64,000 bases of DNA from contig JADKHC010000001.1 of assembly GCA_016721945.1 (NCBI GenBank), positions 248,001 through 312,000 on the forward strand, given 5' to 3'. The notes under the pieces are model-generated. The model was not told the DNA's origin. It made no database searches and saw only the letters and a list, made by a program, of their open reading frames with translations. The position numbers and the translations under genes are program-made. Below are positions 28,497-36,453 of this stretch, piece after piece. Each line of letters opens with the position of its first letter. Position 1 is the first letter of the stretch. The stretch comes from Verrucomicrobiota bacterium (GTDB lineage: Bacteria; Verrucomicrobiota; Verrucomicrobiia; Opitutales; Opitutaceae).

Positions 28497-28613
28497 TTGG
28501 AAGCAATTCTCCGACCTAAAGTAAGCGAATTGCTTCCAAAAACGATGGTCAGGGAATTGCTTCCATGGATGCAGCTGCGTGGGTAAATTCGTCATAGGAA
28601 TCGAATTGCTTCC
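28497..28613. repeat. Four copies of GAATTGCTTCC, the first inverted, downstream of tRNA-Arg
   Basis: TTGGAAGCAATTC (28497-28509) pairs perfectly with GAATTGCTTCCAA (28527-28539) followed by AAA, forming a 13-bp hairpin. Direct copies of GAATTGCTTCC follow at 28554-28564 and 28603-28613. The hairpin could terminate the tRNA transcript, but the extra direct copies suggest a binding-site or recombination-site cluster. Confidence 0.7.
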
Positions 28614-28648
28614 TCGGTTTTTACGCTCTCTCGATTTTCGGTTCGGGT

Positions 28649-29275
28649 TTAAAACGAAGGCGGTATCGAGTTGATCCTCGCCGTCCCCGATTTTTGCATG
28701 AGACACCAATACGCACGGACGTCGAATGGAACTCGCTTGAGGCCGATCGGCAAATTGGATGCCTTGCTGCGTTTTTTAAGCCAGTCCAGGTAGGAGCGCG
28801 CAACAGTGCCACCAATGCACCCAGGGTTTTTGGCCATCTCTTGAGAAACACTCAGCCGAGTTAGACGCTTGCCGCGTGAGGCGATTTTCAGTGCCGCGTT
28901 GTGAACGCCCATGACCTCTCGCCACACCAATTCCTTGTGCTTAAAAAGCCGTTCACGGTCTCGGAGCCGACGCATCAGTCTGACGAAATACCGCTCCTTA
29001 AAGGCTGGGTGTTTCAGGTTCACTCCGGATTCGTTAACTAGTTCCGGCCGGCGTGGAGCTATAAATGGGTTATATGCAGAAAGTTTTAGCGCAGCTAAGA
29101 AAAGCGCCGTCGAGTCTACTGCAACTGCTGGGTTCCTGGGTCGCTTTCGAGTATCGCGGTTCTTTTCTGGCAGTGGATTGAGAACAAAATCTTTTGGGGA
29201 AAGTTTTGCCGAAAAAAGCCGAGGCAGATCAACACCGACGATCCAGGACCATCTCAACGCGGCAAGCAACGGCAT
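28649..29275 (-). CDS. Orphan basic protein of unknown function
   Basis: The 208-residue product is strongly basic, with Arg/Lys-rich helices (FVRLMRRLRDRERLFKHKELVWREV). The N-terminal part contains FVLNPLPEKNRDTRKRPRN. No known domain is recognised and there is no signal peptide or membrane segment. On the minus strand GGAG stands seven bases before the ATG. A short acidic-tailed frame ends five bases upstream, so the two may be co-translated. Its position next to tRNA-Arg and a set of short repeats suggests a gene from a mobile element; a nucleic-acid-binding role is a guess from charge only. Confidence 0.5.
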   Translation of the reverse strand: MPLLAALRWSWIVGVDLPRLFSAKLSPKDFVLNPLPEKNRDTRKRPRNPAVAVDSTALFLAALKLSAYNPFIAPRRPELVNESGVNLKHPAFKERYFVRLMRRLRDRERLFKHKELVWREVMGVHNAALKIASRGKRLTRLSVSQEMAKNPGCIGGTVARSYLDWLKKRSKASNLPIGLKRVPFDVRAYWCLMQKSGTARINSIPPSF

Positions 29276-29279
29276 GGCT

Positions 29280-29420
29280 CTACTCCATTTCCTTTTCCAT
29301 CCTGGCTACCTCCTCATCGGAAATCCCGTGCATCGATTTCGACTTCCGGCCCTTCGGCCGATGAGGTTCTTGCCCCCTTGGAGGTTGTGACGTGGTAGAC
29401 GCAATGTGAACAATCTTCAC
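29280..29420 (-). CDS. Possible 46-residue protein upstream of the orphan gene
   Basis: A GTG-started frame encodes MKIVHIASTTSQPPRG, a basic middle (RPKGRKSKS) and an acidic helical end (SDEEVARMEKEME). Its TAG lies four bases before the ATG of the next gene, and the ribosome binding site of that gene is inside its last codons, as in translationally coupled pairs. No ribosome binding site is seen for the GTG itself, so the start is uncertain. Confidence 0.3.
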   Translation of the reverse strand: MKIVHIASTTSQPPRGQEPHRPKGRKSKSMHGISDEEVARMEKEME

Positions 29421-29795
29421 GTTGACACTACCAGTCTGTTTTATGTAAAATATGGGTTATCCTCACATCATCTTAGGTTTGCGGAGCGCTCGGAGAAAAC
29501 CCGGAACAACCCCATTATTGCACGGACAAATTCCTAAACCACAATATGCATACAAAGAGCCATACCCTGATTGCGGCCGATACGGACCTTCTCGCAATCA
29601 TTACTCAGCCCCTATTGCCTCTGCGAAGCATGCCGAAGCTATGTCTCTTGGCGTTGGCGTGCGAGTCGAGTGCCGTCCGTATTGCTTGATTGCGGAACAC
29701 AGGGTGGATTCCGCTGATTGATGTATACCTGCCTAATGTACCATTTAGCTGGTTTATTGAAACGCTTTTACTACTGGAGCTTCATTTATAAAAAC

Positions 29796-30866
29796 ATGAG
29801 ACGTCTATCCCCCTGGATTCTTTTCGTTGTTACAATTTTCGCGGGCTGCGCAAAACCGCAGCCAACGCTTCAAGTGCTGGAGACTGAGGTGAAAAACAAG
29901 ATGCCAAAGCATCTCAACGCCTCGATCGCCGAAAGTCGTTTATCACCGATGAAAGAGTTGTCGGGAACCACCCTGCCAGAAGGGAGTTGGCAGGCGGATC
30001 TCAAAATTACGATCAGCCCCAAGGAAACCCTGTATGTAGCGTGCACACCCATTGGGGATTTTAGATTCCCGGCACAGGCTGAAAACGCGGTGTCAGAAGA
30101 AGTGCGTTCGCAGGTTCTGGCAGCAAAACCTCTTCTGTTGTGGGATTTCCAGCGCAAACTTTTGCTACCGCCAGACAGCCCGAAAGGGAAGCAATCGCTA
30201 TATATTGCCGCCGTGGCAACCCCTTCCACCCGAAAGGATGTTTGGATCAAGCTGCTTACCGAGCCAAGGGGCAAGGAATGGGAAATACGCCTCCTGGACG
30301 GCGACGATCCTACGGCCATCTACTACAATGGTCATGCAAAATCCGATTTTGGAGCAGGCGCATTAGTTTGGGGTTCCCCTGAACAGGTTGAAGCGGTTCG
30401 TCTGCTTGAAAAAGAAAAAGCTGATGATGACGCCCACCGCGAAGCTGAGCGTTTACAGAAAGAAAAACAAAGGCTGGCAGCTGAGCAGCATGCGGCAAAA
30501 GTTGAGCGCCTGCGGCCTGAAGTGAATGCCATTCGTGAAAAAGAAAGCGCACTTGCCCAAAAATACAGCCGTCAAGTACAGGAGAAACTCGATGACCTCC
30601 AACAAGAGTATATCGATAAAAACAACGCCTTCGAAAGATATAAAAGCCTGCTTTTTAACACGACCCCGGACGTTGCCGAACGAAACAGTTTAACTGAAAA
30701 AGCGACGAGGAATTGGTATGTATACGCGGCTGAGGTCGAAACCAGAAGGGCGGAAATCCAGAAGGGCTTCCGTGCGGCTGATCTGCGTGCCAAGAAAGAG
30801 ACGAGAGACGCAGTCGAAACGCTTTGTAAAGAGGCTGGAATCGATACCGCAGAATTTGGTTTCTAA
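29796..30866 (+). CDS. Lipoprotein with a long coiled coil
   Basis: 356 residues from the ATG at 29796 (MRRLSPWILFVVTIFAGCAKP). The lipobox FAGC puts the lipidated Cys near residue 18, so the longer upstream frame is not the start. A globular beta-rich domain (about 25-195) is followed by a charged heptad-rich coiled coil (about 205-350: EKEKADDDAHREAERLQ and so on). It probably resides in the outer or inner membrane facing the periplasm. No family is recognised. The next gene, also exported, starts ten bases after its stop, so they form an operon. Confidence 0.7.
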   Translation: MRRLSPWILFVVTIFAGCAKPQPTLQVLETEVKNKMPKHLNASIAESRLSPMKELSGTTLPEGSWQADLKITISPKETLYVACTPIGDFRFPAQAENAVSEEVRSQVLAAKPLLLWDFQRKLLLPPDSPKGKQSLYIAAVATPSTRKDVWIKLLTEPRGKEWEIRLLDGDDPTAIYYNGHAKSDFGAGALVWGSPEQVEAVRLLEKEKADDDAHREAERLQKEKQRLAAEQHAAKVERLRPEVNAIREKESALAQKYSRQVQEKLDDLQQEYIDKNNAFERYKSLLFNTTPDVAERNSLTEKATRNWYVYAAEVETRRAEIQKGFRAADLRAKKETRDAVETLCKEAGIDTAEFGF

Positions 30867-30876
30867 ATTATTTTCC

Positions 30877-31512
30877 ATGCGTACTCCTACCTCCATTCTG
30901 GCTTCGTTTCTTCTGCTCGGCTGCGTTGCAGTCGGCAATATACATGCCGCCGAGGCTGGCGGCAATAAAGTGACCTACACCCGCCTCGCAGACGACGTGA
31001 AGGGCTTTGAAAAACTTGGCGTTGTCCACGGCAAGGCGCAGAAAGCGTTCGGCAACCAGGAAAAGCTGCGAGAGAAAGCCATCGCTGAAGCGCAGGCCGA
31101 AGCGGCCAAACTCGGCGCAACAACGATCCTCATCACCGTGGATCAATTCGCTCCGACTCCGCTCAACAACGTCACGGTGGAAGCAGTGGCGTATGGTCCA
31201 GGCAAAGGTAGCACTGCGGTCGCGAAGGAAGAAAAGCCCGAGGAAAAGAAGGAAGCCGTCACTCCGACTGATCCTGCGAAAATTGAAACCACCCGTCTTG
31301 CTGACGATGTGAAGGGGAAGACAAAGCTCGGCATCGTCCACGGCAAAGCCATGAAATCTTTTGGCAACCAGGACAAATTGCGCGAGAAGGCGATTGCCGA
31401 GGCAAAAGCCGAAGCTGCAAAATTGGGCGCGACGATGATCCTCATCACACTCGACAACTTCGAGAACACTCCGCTCAACAACGTGGCCATTGAGGCGATT
31501 GCATTCAAGTGA
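30877..31512 (+). CDS. Exported protein made of two near-identical domains
   Basis: 211 residues from the ATG at 30877 (MRTPTSILASFLLLG), with a signal peptide ending near IHAAEAG. The mature protein is two repeats of about 73 residues, each TRLADDVKG-xxKLGxVHGKA...KLREKAIAEAxAEAAKLGAT-xILIT...TPLNNV, joined by a Pro/Glu/Lys linker. Each domain is alpha/beta with a helix rich in Ala, Glu and Lys, and resembles small periplasmic YbjQ- or RcsF-like folds; this is a weak structural analogy. It is in an operon with the preceding lipoprotein. Confidence 0.7.
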   Translation: MRTPTSILASFLLLGCVAVGNIHAAEAGGNKVTYTRLADDVKGFEKLGVVHGKAQKAFGNQEKLREKAIAEAQAEAAKLGATTILITVDQFAPTPLNNVTVEAVAYGPGKGSTAVAKEEKPEEKKEAVTPTDPAKIETTRLADDVKGKTKLGIVHGKAMKSFGNQDKLREKAIAEAKAEAAKLGATMILITLDNFENTPLNNVAIEAIAFK

Positions 31513-31874
31513 ATGGTCTGGCGAACTAATTCAAAAACGCTTGTAATGCGACCATCATGGCCGCATCGAGGCAGCCGTCCAATCGATGCAGGAACGCGGT
31601 TGCTGCAACAATAGCTGGCAAGCCAGACAATACGTCATCAGTGATCTGCGCAGAACTGCGCCTGCGATGACCATCTCCGCCGCCGATGCCGATGATACTA
31701 CTCATGTTTTTCCAGTGACGTCCTTTCGGTGCCCAGGGATTCGGCTACATGCCGGCCAATCAAAATTCCTTCGATCAGTTTCACGCTGAAGACGGCCTAC
31801 CGTAGTGAATTTCGAATACAAGCCAAACTAGCTGCCATTCCATTCATAATTTAGTCGGTCCTGAAAAAGCCGAT
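31513..31874. other. Intergenic stretch before the IS remnant
   Basis: No supported gene is seen. The part from about 31857 (TGAAAAAGCCGATTCAGG) may contain the terminal sequence of the IS5-type element. Confidence 0.4.
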
Positions 31875-32243
31875 TCAGGCGATGTTTGGTGAGATTGAGG
31901 GAGCGGGCTGGAGCCAGAGCAAAGCGTGGAGGCGAAGCCAAAGGTGCAAAAAGAAGCCGAGCAGCTTCTGGAAGTTCATGGCCGCAGCGCTGAGCAGGGC
32001 GTTGATGGCGTCGCCTTTTGTGCCTTTGAGGCGGTTTCGCTCCAAGCGGTGGTCGCTTTTGAGATGGCCGATGGTCGGTTCGACTGCGGCGCGGCGTTTC
32101 ATCCTGCGCCAGAGACTTTTTGGCGTCGAGCCTCGGCGGCGTTTGTCGATGTACACTATCTCGGGTCCGGTGTGATTGTGGGTATCCGACCGACCGGGTG
32201 CCACGGGATGAGGCTTGATTGAGCGGCGAGTGGTTGGCATCAC
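31875..32243 (-). pseudogene. C-terminal fragment of an IS5-family transposase
   Basis: The 122-residue frame contains RRRAAVEPTIGHLKSDHRLERNRLKG and AMNFQKLLGFFL. In IS5-family DDE transposases the Glu of the VEPTIGHLK segment is the third catalytic acid. The two catalytic Asp residues and the whole N-terminal two thirds are missing, and no matching frame lies upstream. It is therefore a truncated, inactive insertion sequence. Confidence 0.8.
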
Positions 32244-32645
32244 CTAAGAAACGCTGGGCATCGATCGCTTCTGGTTACGATGCCTGCCCAAAATCACGAG
32301 GGGATGGAGGCCCGGTGCGACTTGGCCTACAAACCAGACACTTTCACTGGGTCGGCGTGACGTAATTACCTCCATTCTGCTTCGCCCTAATTCAATCTCA
32401 CCGGCAATAGTATAGACCGATCTCACAACTCCGAATACTGTAATAAAACCCGACAATATGTCGGGGTGTTTTGCATTTAGCTACTTATTGGGTAGCAAGA
32501 TATGCATATGAATGTGCAAGCCACGCGCAGTGCAGTTCTTAAAGTATCGTAACATAATGGCTACCAATATATAAATATTACAAAATCTTGCTAGGCATGC
32601 CAATTGCTTGGCGGGAGTCTCTTTGGCAAAAGCCCACAAACAGAC
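32244..32645. other. AT-richer intergenic region upstream of the VPDCG protein
   Basis: No gene is seen. Around 32500-32590 the DNA is clearly AT-rich (for example AATATATAAATATTAC) and may hold the promoter of the following gene, but no confident -35/-10 pair can be assigned. Confidence 0.4.
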
Positions 32646-33353
32646 ATGAACCTCACACGCCTATTACCAGTTTCTATCACTGCGATTATCGCAACTATAT
32701 TATCAATGCCACTTGCTGGAGCAAGTGTTATACAATATACAGCCGCCGGGGTTTTTAACTATTCACAGGTTCCTACATCAATTACCATTGGTGATAAGTT
32801 TACCCTGACATTTGACGTGGATACTTCGGAGGTAAACGCAGGTTCGGGTCAGAATGGGGCTTTCATGAATGCGGTTCAAAACCTCTCATTTAGCTTAGAT
32901 TCTGGTTCGACCGGGACCTATGCTGGGGGAACGATGACCTCTTCGCAGTTCCTACAGCTAACGGACAATTGGTATGGTTTCGATACTATAAACTTTTATG
33001 CTTCTTCTGCCTTTTTGCAGACCGGACTCGATTTTGCCTCAGCGGGAAGCAATCCATTCGTTGAATTCGACATCAATTTGTATTCGAGTAATCCAAATAC
33101 TTTCAGCCTTAGCGGTGGGTCCGGTCAAACGCTTGATTCCGTTCTTCCGGCTCTGAATCTTGCCTCGTATGACAATAATGCTTCGGTTGGTCTGGTCTTT
33201 GGAGACTGGAATAATCCCCTGTGGGCGTATGCCAATATAACGTCCATTACAAACCAGTCGGCCTCGTCGGTACCGGACTGCGGTGTAACTATCGCTATGC
33301 TCGGAGGAGCCCTTCTTAGTCTAGCAGCGGTCCGCCGTCGGATCGCTGGCTGA
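32646..33353 (+). CDS. Exported protein with VPD-type (VPDSG-CTERM-like) sorting tail
   Basis: 235 residues from the ATG at 32646 (MNLTRLLPVSITAIIATIL), with a signal peptide ending near LAGAS. The mature region is rich in Ser, Thr, Asn and Gly with beta-strands. The C-terminus SVPDCGVTIAMLGGALLSL followed by AAVRRR has the tripartite form of VPDSG-CTERM/PEP-CTERM signals: motif, hydrophobic helix, Arg cluster. In this group the motif is usually VPDSG or VPDGG, whereas here the variable position is Cys. Such tails are recognised by exosortases in bacteria that export extracellular polysaccharide; no exosortase is in the window. A terminator follows at 33379. Confidence 0.85.
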   Translation: MNLTRLLPVSITAIIATILSMPLAGASVIQYTAAGVFNYSQVPTSITIGDKFTLTFDVDTSEVNAGSGQNGAFMNAVQNLSFSLDSGSTGTYAGGTMTSSQFLQLTDNWYGFDTINFYASSAFLQTGLDFASAGSNPFVEFDINLYSSNPNTFSLSGGSGQTLDSVLPALNLASYDNNASVGLVFGDWNNPLWAYANITSITNQSASSVPDCGVTIAMLGGALLSLAAVRRRIAG

Positions 33354-33378
33354 TACAACAGAAAACAATTTCTAACCG

Positions 33379-33408
33379 GGCCTGCATCGAAAGGTGCAGG
33401 CCTTTTTT
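33379..33408 (+). terminator. Rho-independent terminator after the VPDCG protein gene
   Basis: GGCCTGCA (33379-33386) pairs with TGCAGGCC (33395-33402) and is followed by six T residues. Confidence 0.9.
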
Positions 33409-33657
33409 CTATCAGAGGGGAATACGAGATGAGGGAGCAAAAAAGACTTACCGGCTCTTTCCTGCGTTCCTGAGTTCCATATTCAAAAAATCTCCCGCTT
33501 ATCAACGCACGATAGTTTTTTTACTTTTGCACCAGCATGTCCAAGTTTTCACCATAAGGTTTGATTCGCGCCACACGCGCCCCGCTCTGCAGAACGATCC
33601 TTTAGCGATCTGTGCTTGGCGCGGGCCGGATAATTCGTGAAATCGTTTGCGTTGATC

Positions 33658-34368
33658 ATGCCTGACGCCAGTACCCCAACCGCTCCGCCACCAACGCCCA
33701 CCGCAGTAAAGGTTCACGCAATTCATGGATGGAAGCGCGTGCTCTTGATGCCGGTCAGCTGGCTGGTGCGACTCTGGAATGCCTCCTTGCGCTTCGAGAT
33801 CTCACCCGAGTCGCTAAAGAACATTTCCAAGGTCGACGTGCCCGTCGCCATGATGGTCTGGCACAATCGACTGTTTCTGGGCTCGGAGATCTTCCGCCGT
33901 TACCGCGCTAATCGGCGGGTGTACTGCCTGATCAGCGCGAGTAAAGATGGTGCCTGGATCGACGCGTATTTCTCCTTGGTCGGCATGCAGAGCGTGCGCG
34001 GTTCCAGCAGCAGATTAGGCCGCGAGGCGGTGACAGCACTCGTCTCGGTCATGAAAGACGGCCACGACATCGCGATCACGGCGGACGGGCCACGCGGTCC
34101 GCGTTACGAATTCAAACCAGGCGGGCTGATTGTCGCACGCCGTGCCCATTCACCGATACTCCTGATCGGAGCAGAATTTTCGGCCGGTAAACAACTCGGG
34201 AGCTGGGATGGATTCTACCTGCCAAGGCCGTTTTCACGCGTGCGTCTTAAATGCGAGCTCGTCGCTAACGAGGAACTCGCGGATCGCGGCGACAGCGCCG
34301 TACGACTGCAAGAGCGGCTCCGGGCGATAAATCCCGACAAAAAAACCTTTATCCCCCGGGTTGTTTAA
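33658..34368 (+). CDS. DUF374-family lysophospholipid/lipid A-type acyltransferase
   Basis: About 236 residues from the ATG at 33658 (MPDASTPTAPPPTPT); a GTG at 33637 is an alternative. After a Pro-rich start and a membrane-proximal helix (GWKRVLLMPVSWLVRLWN), the DUF374 signature appears in order: VWHNRLFLGS, SASKDGAWID, RGSSSRLGREA and TADGPRGPRYEFKPG. The family belongs to the LPLAT superfamily and acylates membrane lipids or lipid A precursors at the inner membrane. Substrate is not determinable. It stands alone. Confidence 0.85.
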   Translation: MPDASTPTAPPPTPTAVKVHAIHGWKRVLLMPVSWLVRLWNASLRFEISPESLKNISKVDVPVAMMVWHNRLFLGSEIFRRYRANRRVYCLISASKDGAWIDAYFSLVGMQSVRGSSSRLGREAVTALVSVMKDGHDIAITADGPRGPRYEFKPGGLIVARRAHSPILLIGAEFSAGKQLGSWDGFYLPRPFSRVRLKCELVANEELADRGDSAVRLQERLRAINPDKKTFIPRVV

Positions 34369-34406
34369 ACCGCGAGGGACGTGAAAGGCGTAAGCGGTCA
34401 GGCTAC

Positions 34407-34862
34407 TCAGAACGTCGGCGTAAGCGAAACCGAACCACCGGACTGAACTACATAATCCTCACCAGAGGACCAGGTCAGATCGTTTATCAGGAATTTGAAT
34501 ACAACCGGGCGGCTCGTCTCAGCGAGAGACAGCGACCATTGGTCGTCAGCGATACAGTCGAGAGGAATTCCTTTTTCCCAGCTCAGGCCTGGACCTTCGC
34601 CGCGGATGTAAAGCGTGTTGCCAAAACCCACGTCGATCAGGGCAACGATCTTGGTCGTCACCACCGATGCTGGCGCTGCCTTCACTGCTGGCTTGATCGC
34701 TACAGGCTTCGGCTCGGCAGGCTTGGCAGCAACTGGTTTAAGTTCGATAATTTTAGCTGGTTTAGCTGGTTTTGGGTCGGCTGTTTTTGCTACAGTCTTT
34801 TTAACCGGGAGGGGCGCCGGTGTCGCTGGGGTAGTCGTCGTGGTCTTCGTTGTTTTTTTCAT
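34407..34862 (-). CDS. Protein with Lys/Pro/Ala-rich arm and CBM48/CBM20-like domain
   Basis: The 151 residues consist of a basic low-complexity arm (about 1-65, repeats of KPAEPKP type) and a compact beta-sandwich domain (about 70-151). The strands ALIDVGFGNTLYIRGEGPG, WEKGIPLDCI and RPVVFKFLIND are typical of starch-binding or glycogen-binding modules. No signal peptide is present, so it is cytosolic; the basic arm could bind nucleic acid. Its role is unknown. No operon partner is visible. Confidence 0.7.
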   Translation of the reverse strand: MKKTTKTTTTTPATPAPLPVKKTVAKTADPKPAKPAKIIELKPVAAKPAEPKPVAIKPAVKAAPASVVTTKIVALIDVGFGNTLYIRGEGPGLSWEKGIPLDCIADDQWSLSLAETSRPVVFKFLINDLTWSSGEDYVVQSGGSVSLTPTF

Positions 34863-35070
34863 ATTTATAATACCTCCTCAGACACTTTTCGTTATGCAGG
34901 AATCTACTGGTACATTCTCAAAACATGGCTCCTTCAAGCAATAGCAAATTCAGGACCAGTCCGGATTAATCGAGGATTTTTCATGATCGTAATAATGCAC
35001 ATGCGAGAAAAGAGCCGAAAATTGGTGTTTACTCATCGCAGCATATTGCTCAAAACCACCCGATTTACGT

Positions 35071-35146
35071 GGGGCAGTAGCTCAGTTGATAGAGCGCGTC
35101 GTTCGCAACGACGAGGTCGTCGGTTTGATCCCGGTCTGCTCCACCA
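35071..35146 (+). tRNA. tRNA-Ala (CGC) with an unusual A19/U56 pair
   Basis: The acceptor stem GGGGCAG/CTGCTCC keeps the G3-U70 wobble that specifies alanine, with A73 and an encoded CCA. The anticodon stem is CGTCG/CGACG with loop TTCGCAA, giving anticodon CGC. The D-loop reads AGTTGATA, so the usual G19 is A. The T-loop reads TTTGATC, so the usual C56 is U. The two changes together keep a Watson-Crick tertiary pair. Confidence 0.93.
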
Positions 35147-35217
35147 TTTCACCATCAACACGGTGTAGACCAACACATTCGCAGTTTATGCGAATAGCCC
35201 GCAGCACGCCGGAGTGA

Positions 35218-36225
35218 TTATTTCTCGTCCTGCACGAGACGGGCAAAAATCATTTTTCCGCCCGCAGACGGCAAAACACTGGCGATTTCCACATGCACAT
35301 GGCGACCGATCATGGTTCGGGCGTTGTTCACCACAACCATCGAGCCGTCCTCGATGAAGCCAACAGCCTGACCTTCGTCTTTGCCGGGTTTTACTAGTTC
35401 GACTTCCAGTCGTTCGCCGAGGATCAACTCGGGGCGTAGGGACTTTGCCAATACATTTAGATTCAACCACGTCACTCCGTGAAACTCTGCCATCTTCGCG
35501 AGATTGTAATCCGTGGTCAGCAGTTTCGCTTTCATGGACTGGGCCAGAAAAACCAGCTTAGCGTCGATATCCTGCTTTTTCGCGACGTCGCTTTCCGGTG
35601 TGCGAATATCGATATTTTTGATTTTGCGTAGCTCGTTCAGCGTTTGAATGCCACGGCGGCCACGGGCCTGCTTGTGCGTATCGGATGAGTCCGCCACTGC
35701 ATGTAGCTCATCGAGCACAAACCGCGGAATCACCAAAGCAGCGGACAAAAAACCGGATTCGCAAACCCGCGCAACGCGTCCATCGATCAGCGCACTTGTA
35801 TCCACGACCACGAGCGGAACATCCACCTCGTGCGGCACAAAGCGCACGTAGGGAATGATCAGGTTAAACTCATCTTTTCCGCGCAGCGCGATGACCACGC
35901 ACAGATAGGGAATCACCAAAAAGAGCCCCAACTTTACCAGAAAAAGCAGCTGCGGATCACCCTGCTCCACCAAAGGCGAAACATGCACCATGTACGCGAT
36001 CAATAACCCAAGCCCAAGACCAATGGAAATCGCCGAAAGCCCGCGCAATGAAAACCCTTTCAGCAAAACATCCGTCAAGACGACCAGTATTCCGATGAGA
36101 AAACCAATAAACGTAGCAATAAACTGTAGATGATCCCACTGCGGATTGGTTAAGCAAACCAGCCATCCTGCCACCGCACAGAGTGCAATAAAGGTCAGGC
36201 GGATGGGCAACAGCGTTTTGTTCAT
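35218..36225 (-). CDS. Membrane PIN-TRAM domain protein (YacL family)
   Basis: The 335-residue product has four predicted membrane helices in the first about 115 residues. A PIN nuclease domain follows (VVDTSALIDGRV, IPRFVLDELHAVADSSD, DIDAKLVFLAQ, LLTTDYNLAK) containing the conserved acidic residues for metal binding. The C-terminal TRAM domain is LGERLEVELVKPGKDEGQAVGFIEDGSMVVVNNA. The domain order and length match YacL-like proteins found in many bacteria; the RNA target is unknown. The 41-residue membrane gene 18 bases upstream is probably co-transcribed. Confidence 0.9.
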   Translation of the reverse strand: MNKTLLPIRLTFIALCAVAGWLVCLTNPQWDHLQFIATFIGFLIGILVVLTDVLLKGFSLRGLSAISIGLGLGLLIAYMVHVSPLVEQGDPQLLFLVKLGLFLVIPYLCVVIALRGKDEFNLIIPYVRFVPHEVDVPLVVVDTSALIDGRVARVCESGFLSAALVIPRFVLDELHAVADSSDTHKQARGRRGIQTLNELRKIKNIDIRTPESDVAKKQDIDAKLVFLAQSMKAKLLTTDYNLAKMAEFHGVTWLNLNVLAKSLRPELILGERLEVELVKPGKDEGQAVGFIEDGSMVVVNNARTMIGRHVHVEIASVLPSAGGKMIFARLVQDEK

Positions 36226-36243
36226 CTGACAATATGCAATGCC

Positions 36244-36369
36244 TTATCTTAGTGCAAAATACAATACAATAGGCAGCCCAATACCCAAGATCATGCAGGT
36301 GTAAAGAATCGCGATGGCTCGGCGTGCCTGCTTTTTCTCATCTTCAGTCGGAGTGTTCACAAGCGACAT
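36244..36369 (-). CDS. 41-residue single-pass membrane protein
   Basis: A short ATG frame encodes MSLVNTPTEDEKKQARRAIA followed by a hydrophobic helix (ILYTCMILGIGLPIVLYFAL) and a terminal Arg. The charged cytosolic head followed by one membrane segment is a coherent design. The gene ends 18 bases before the PIN-TRAM gene on the same strand. The upstream sequence (GGGACAG) offers only a weak ribosome binding site. It may be an accessory subunit of its membrane-bound neighbour; no family is recognised. Confidence 0.6.
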   Translation of the reverse strand: MSLVNTPTEDEKKQARRAIAILYTCMILGIGLPIVLYFALR

Positions 36370-36453
36370 CTCTGTCCCGCAGCCATGCTCTGACAATCCC
36401 TTTTTGATCGACCCGCCAAGCTTGTCATCCTCGGGCTCGACATCGCTGCGTCA

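Noticed and set aside
29452..29721. An 89-codon frame upstream of the coiled-coil lipoprotein
   Set aside because: Composition is irregular, with no signal peptide, no ribosome binding site and no recognisable fold. It is left as non-coding.
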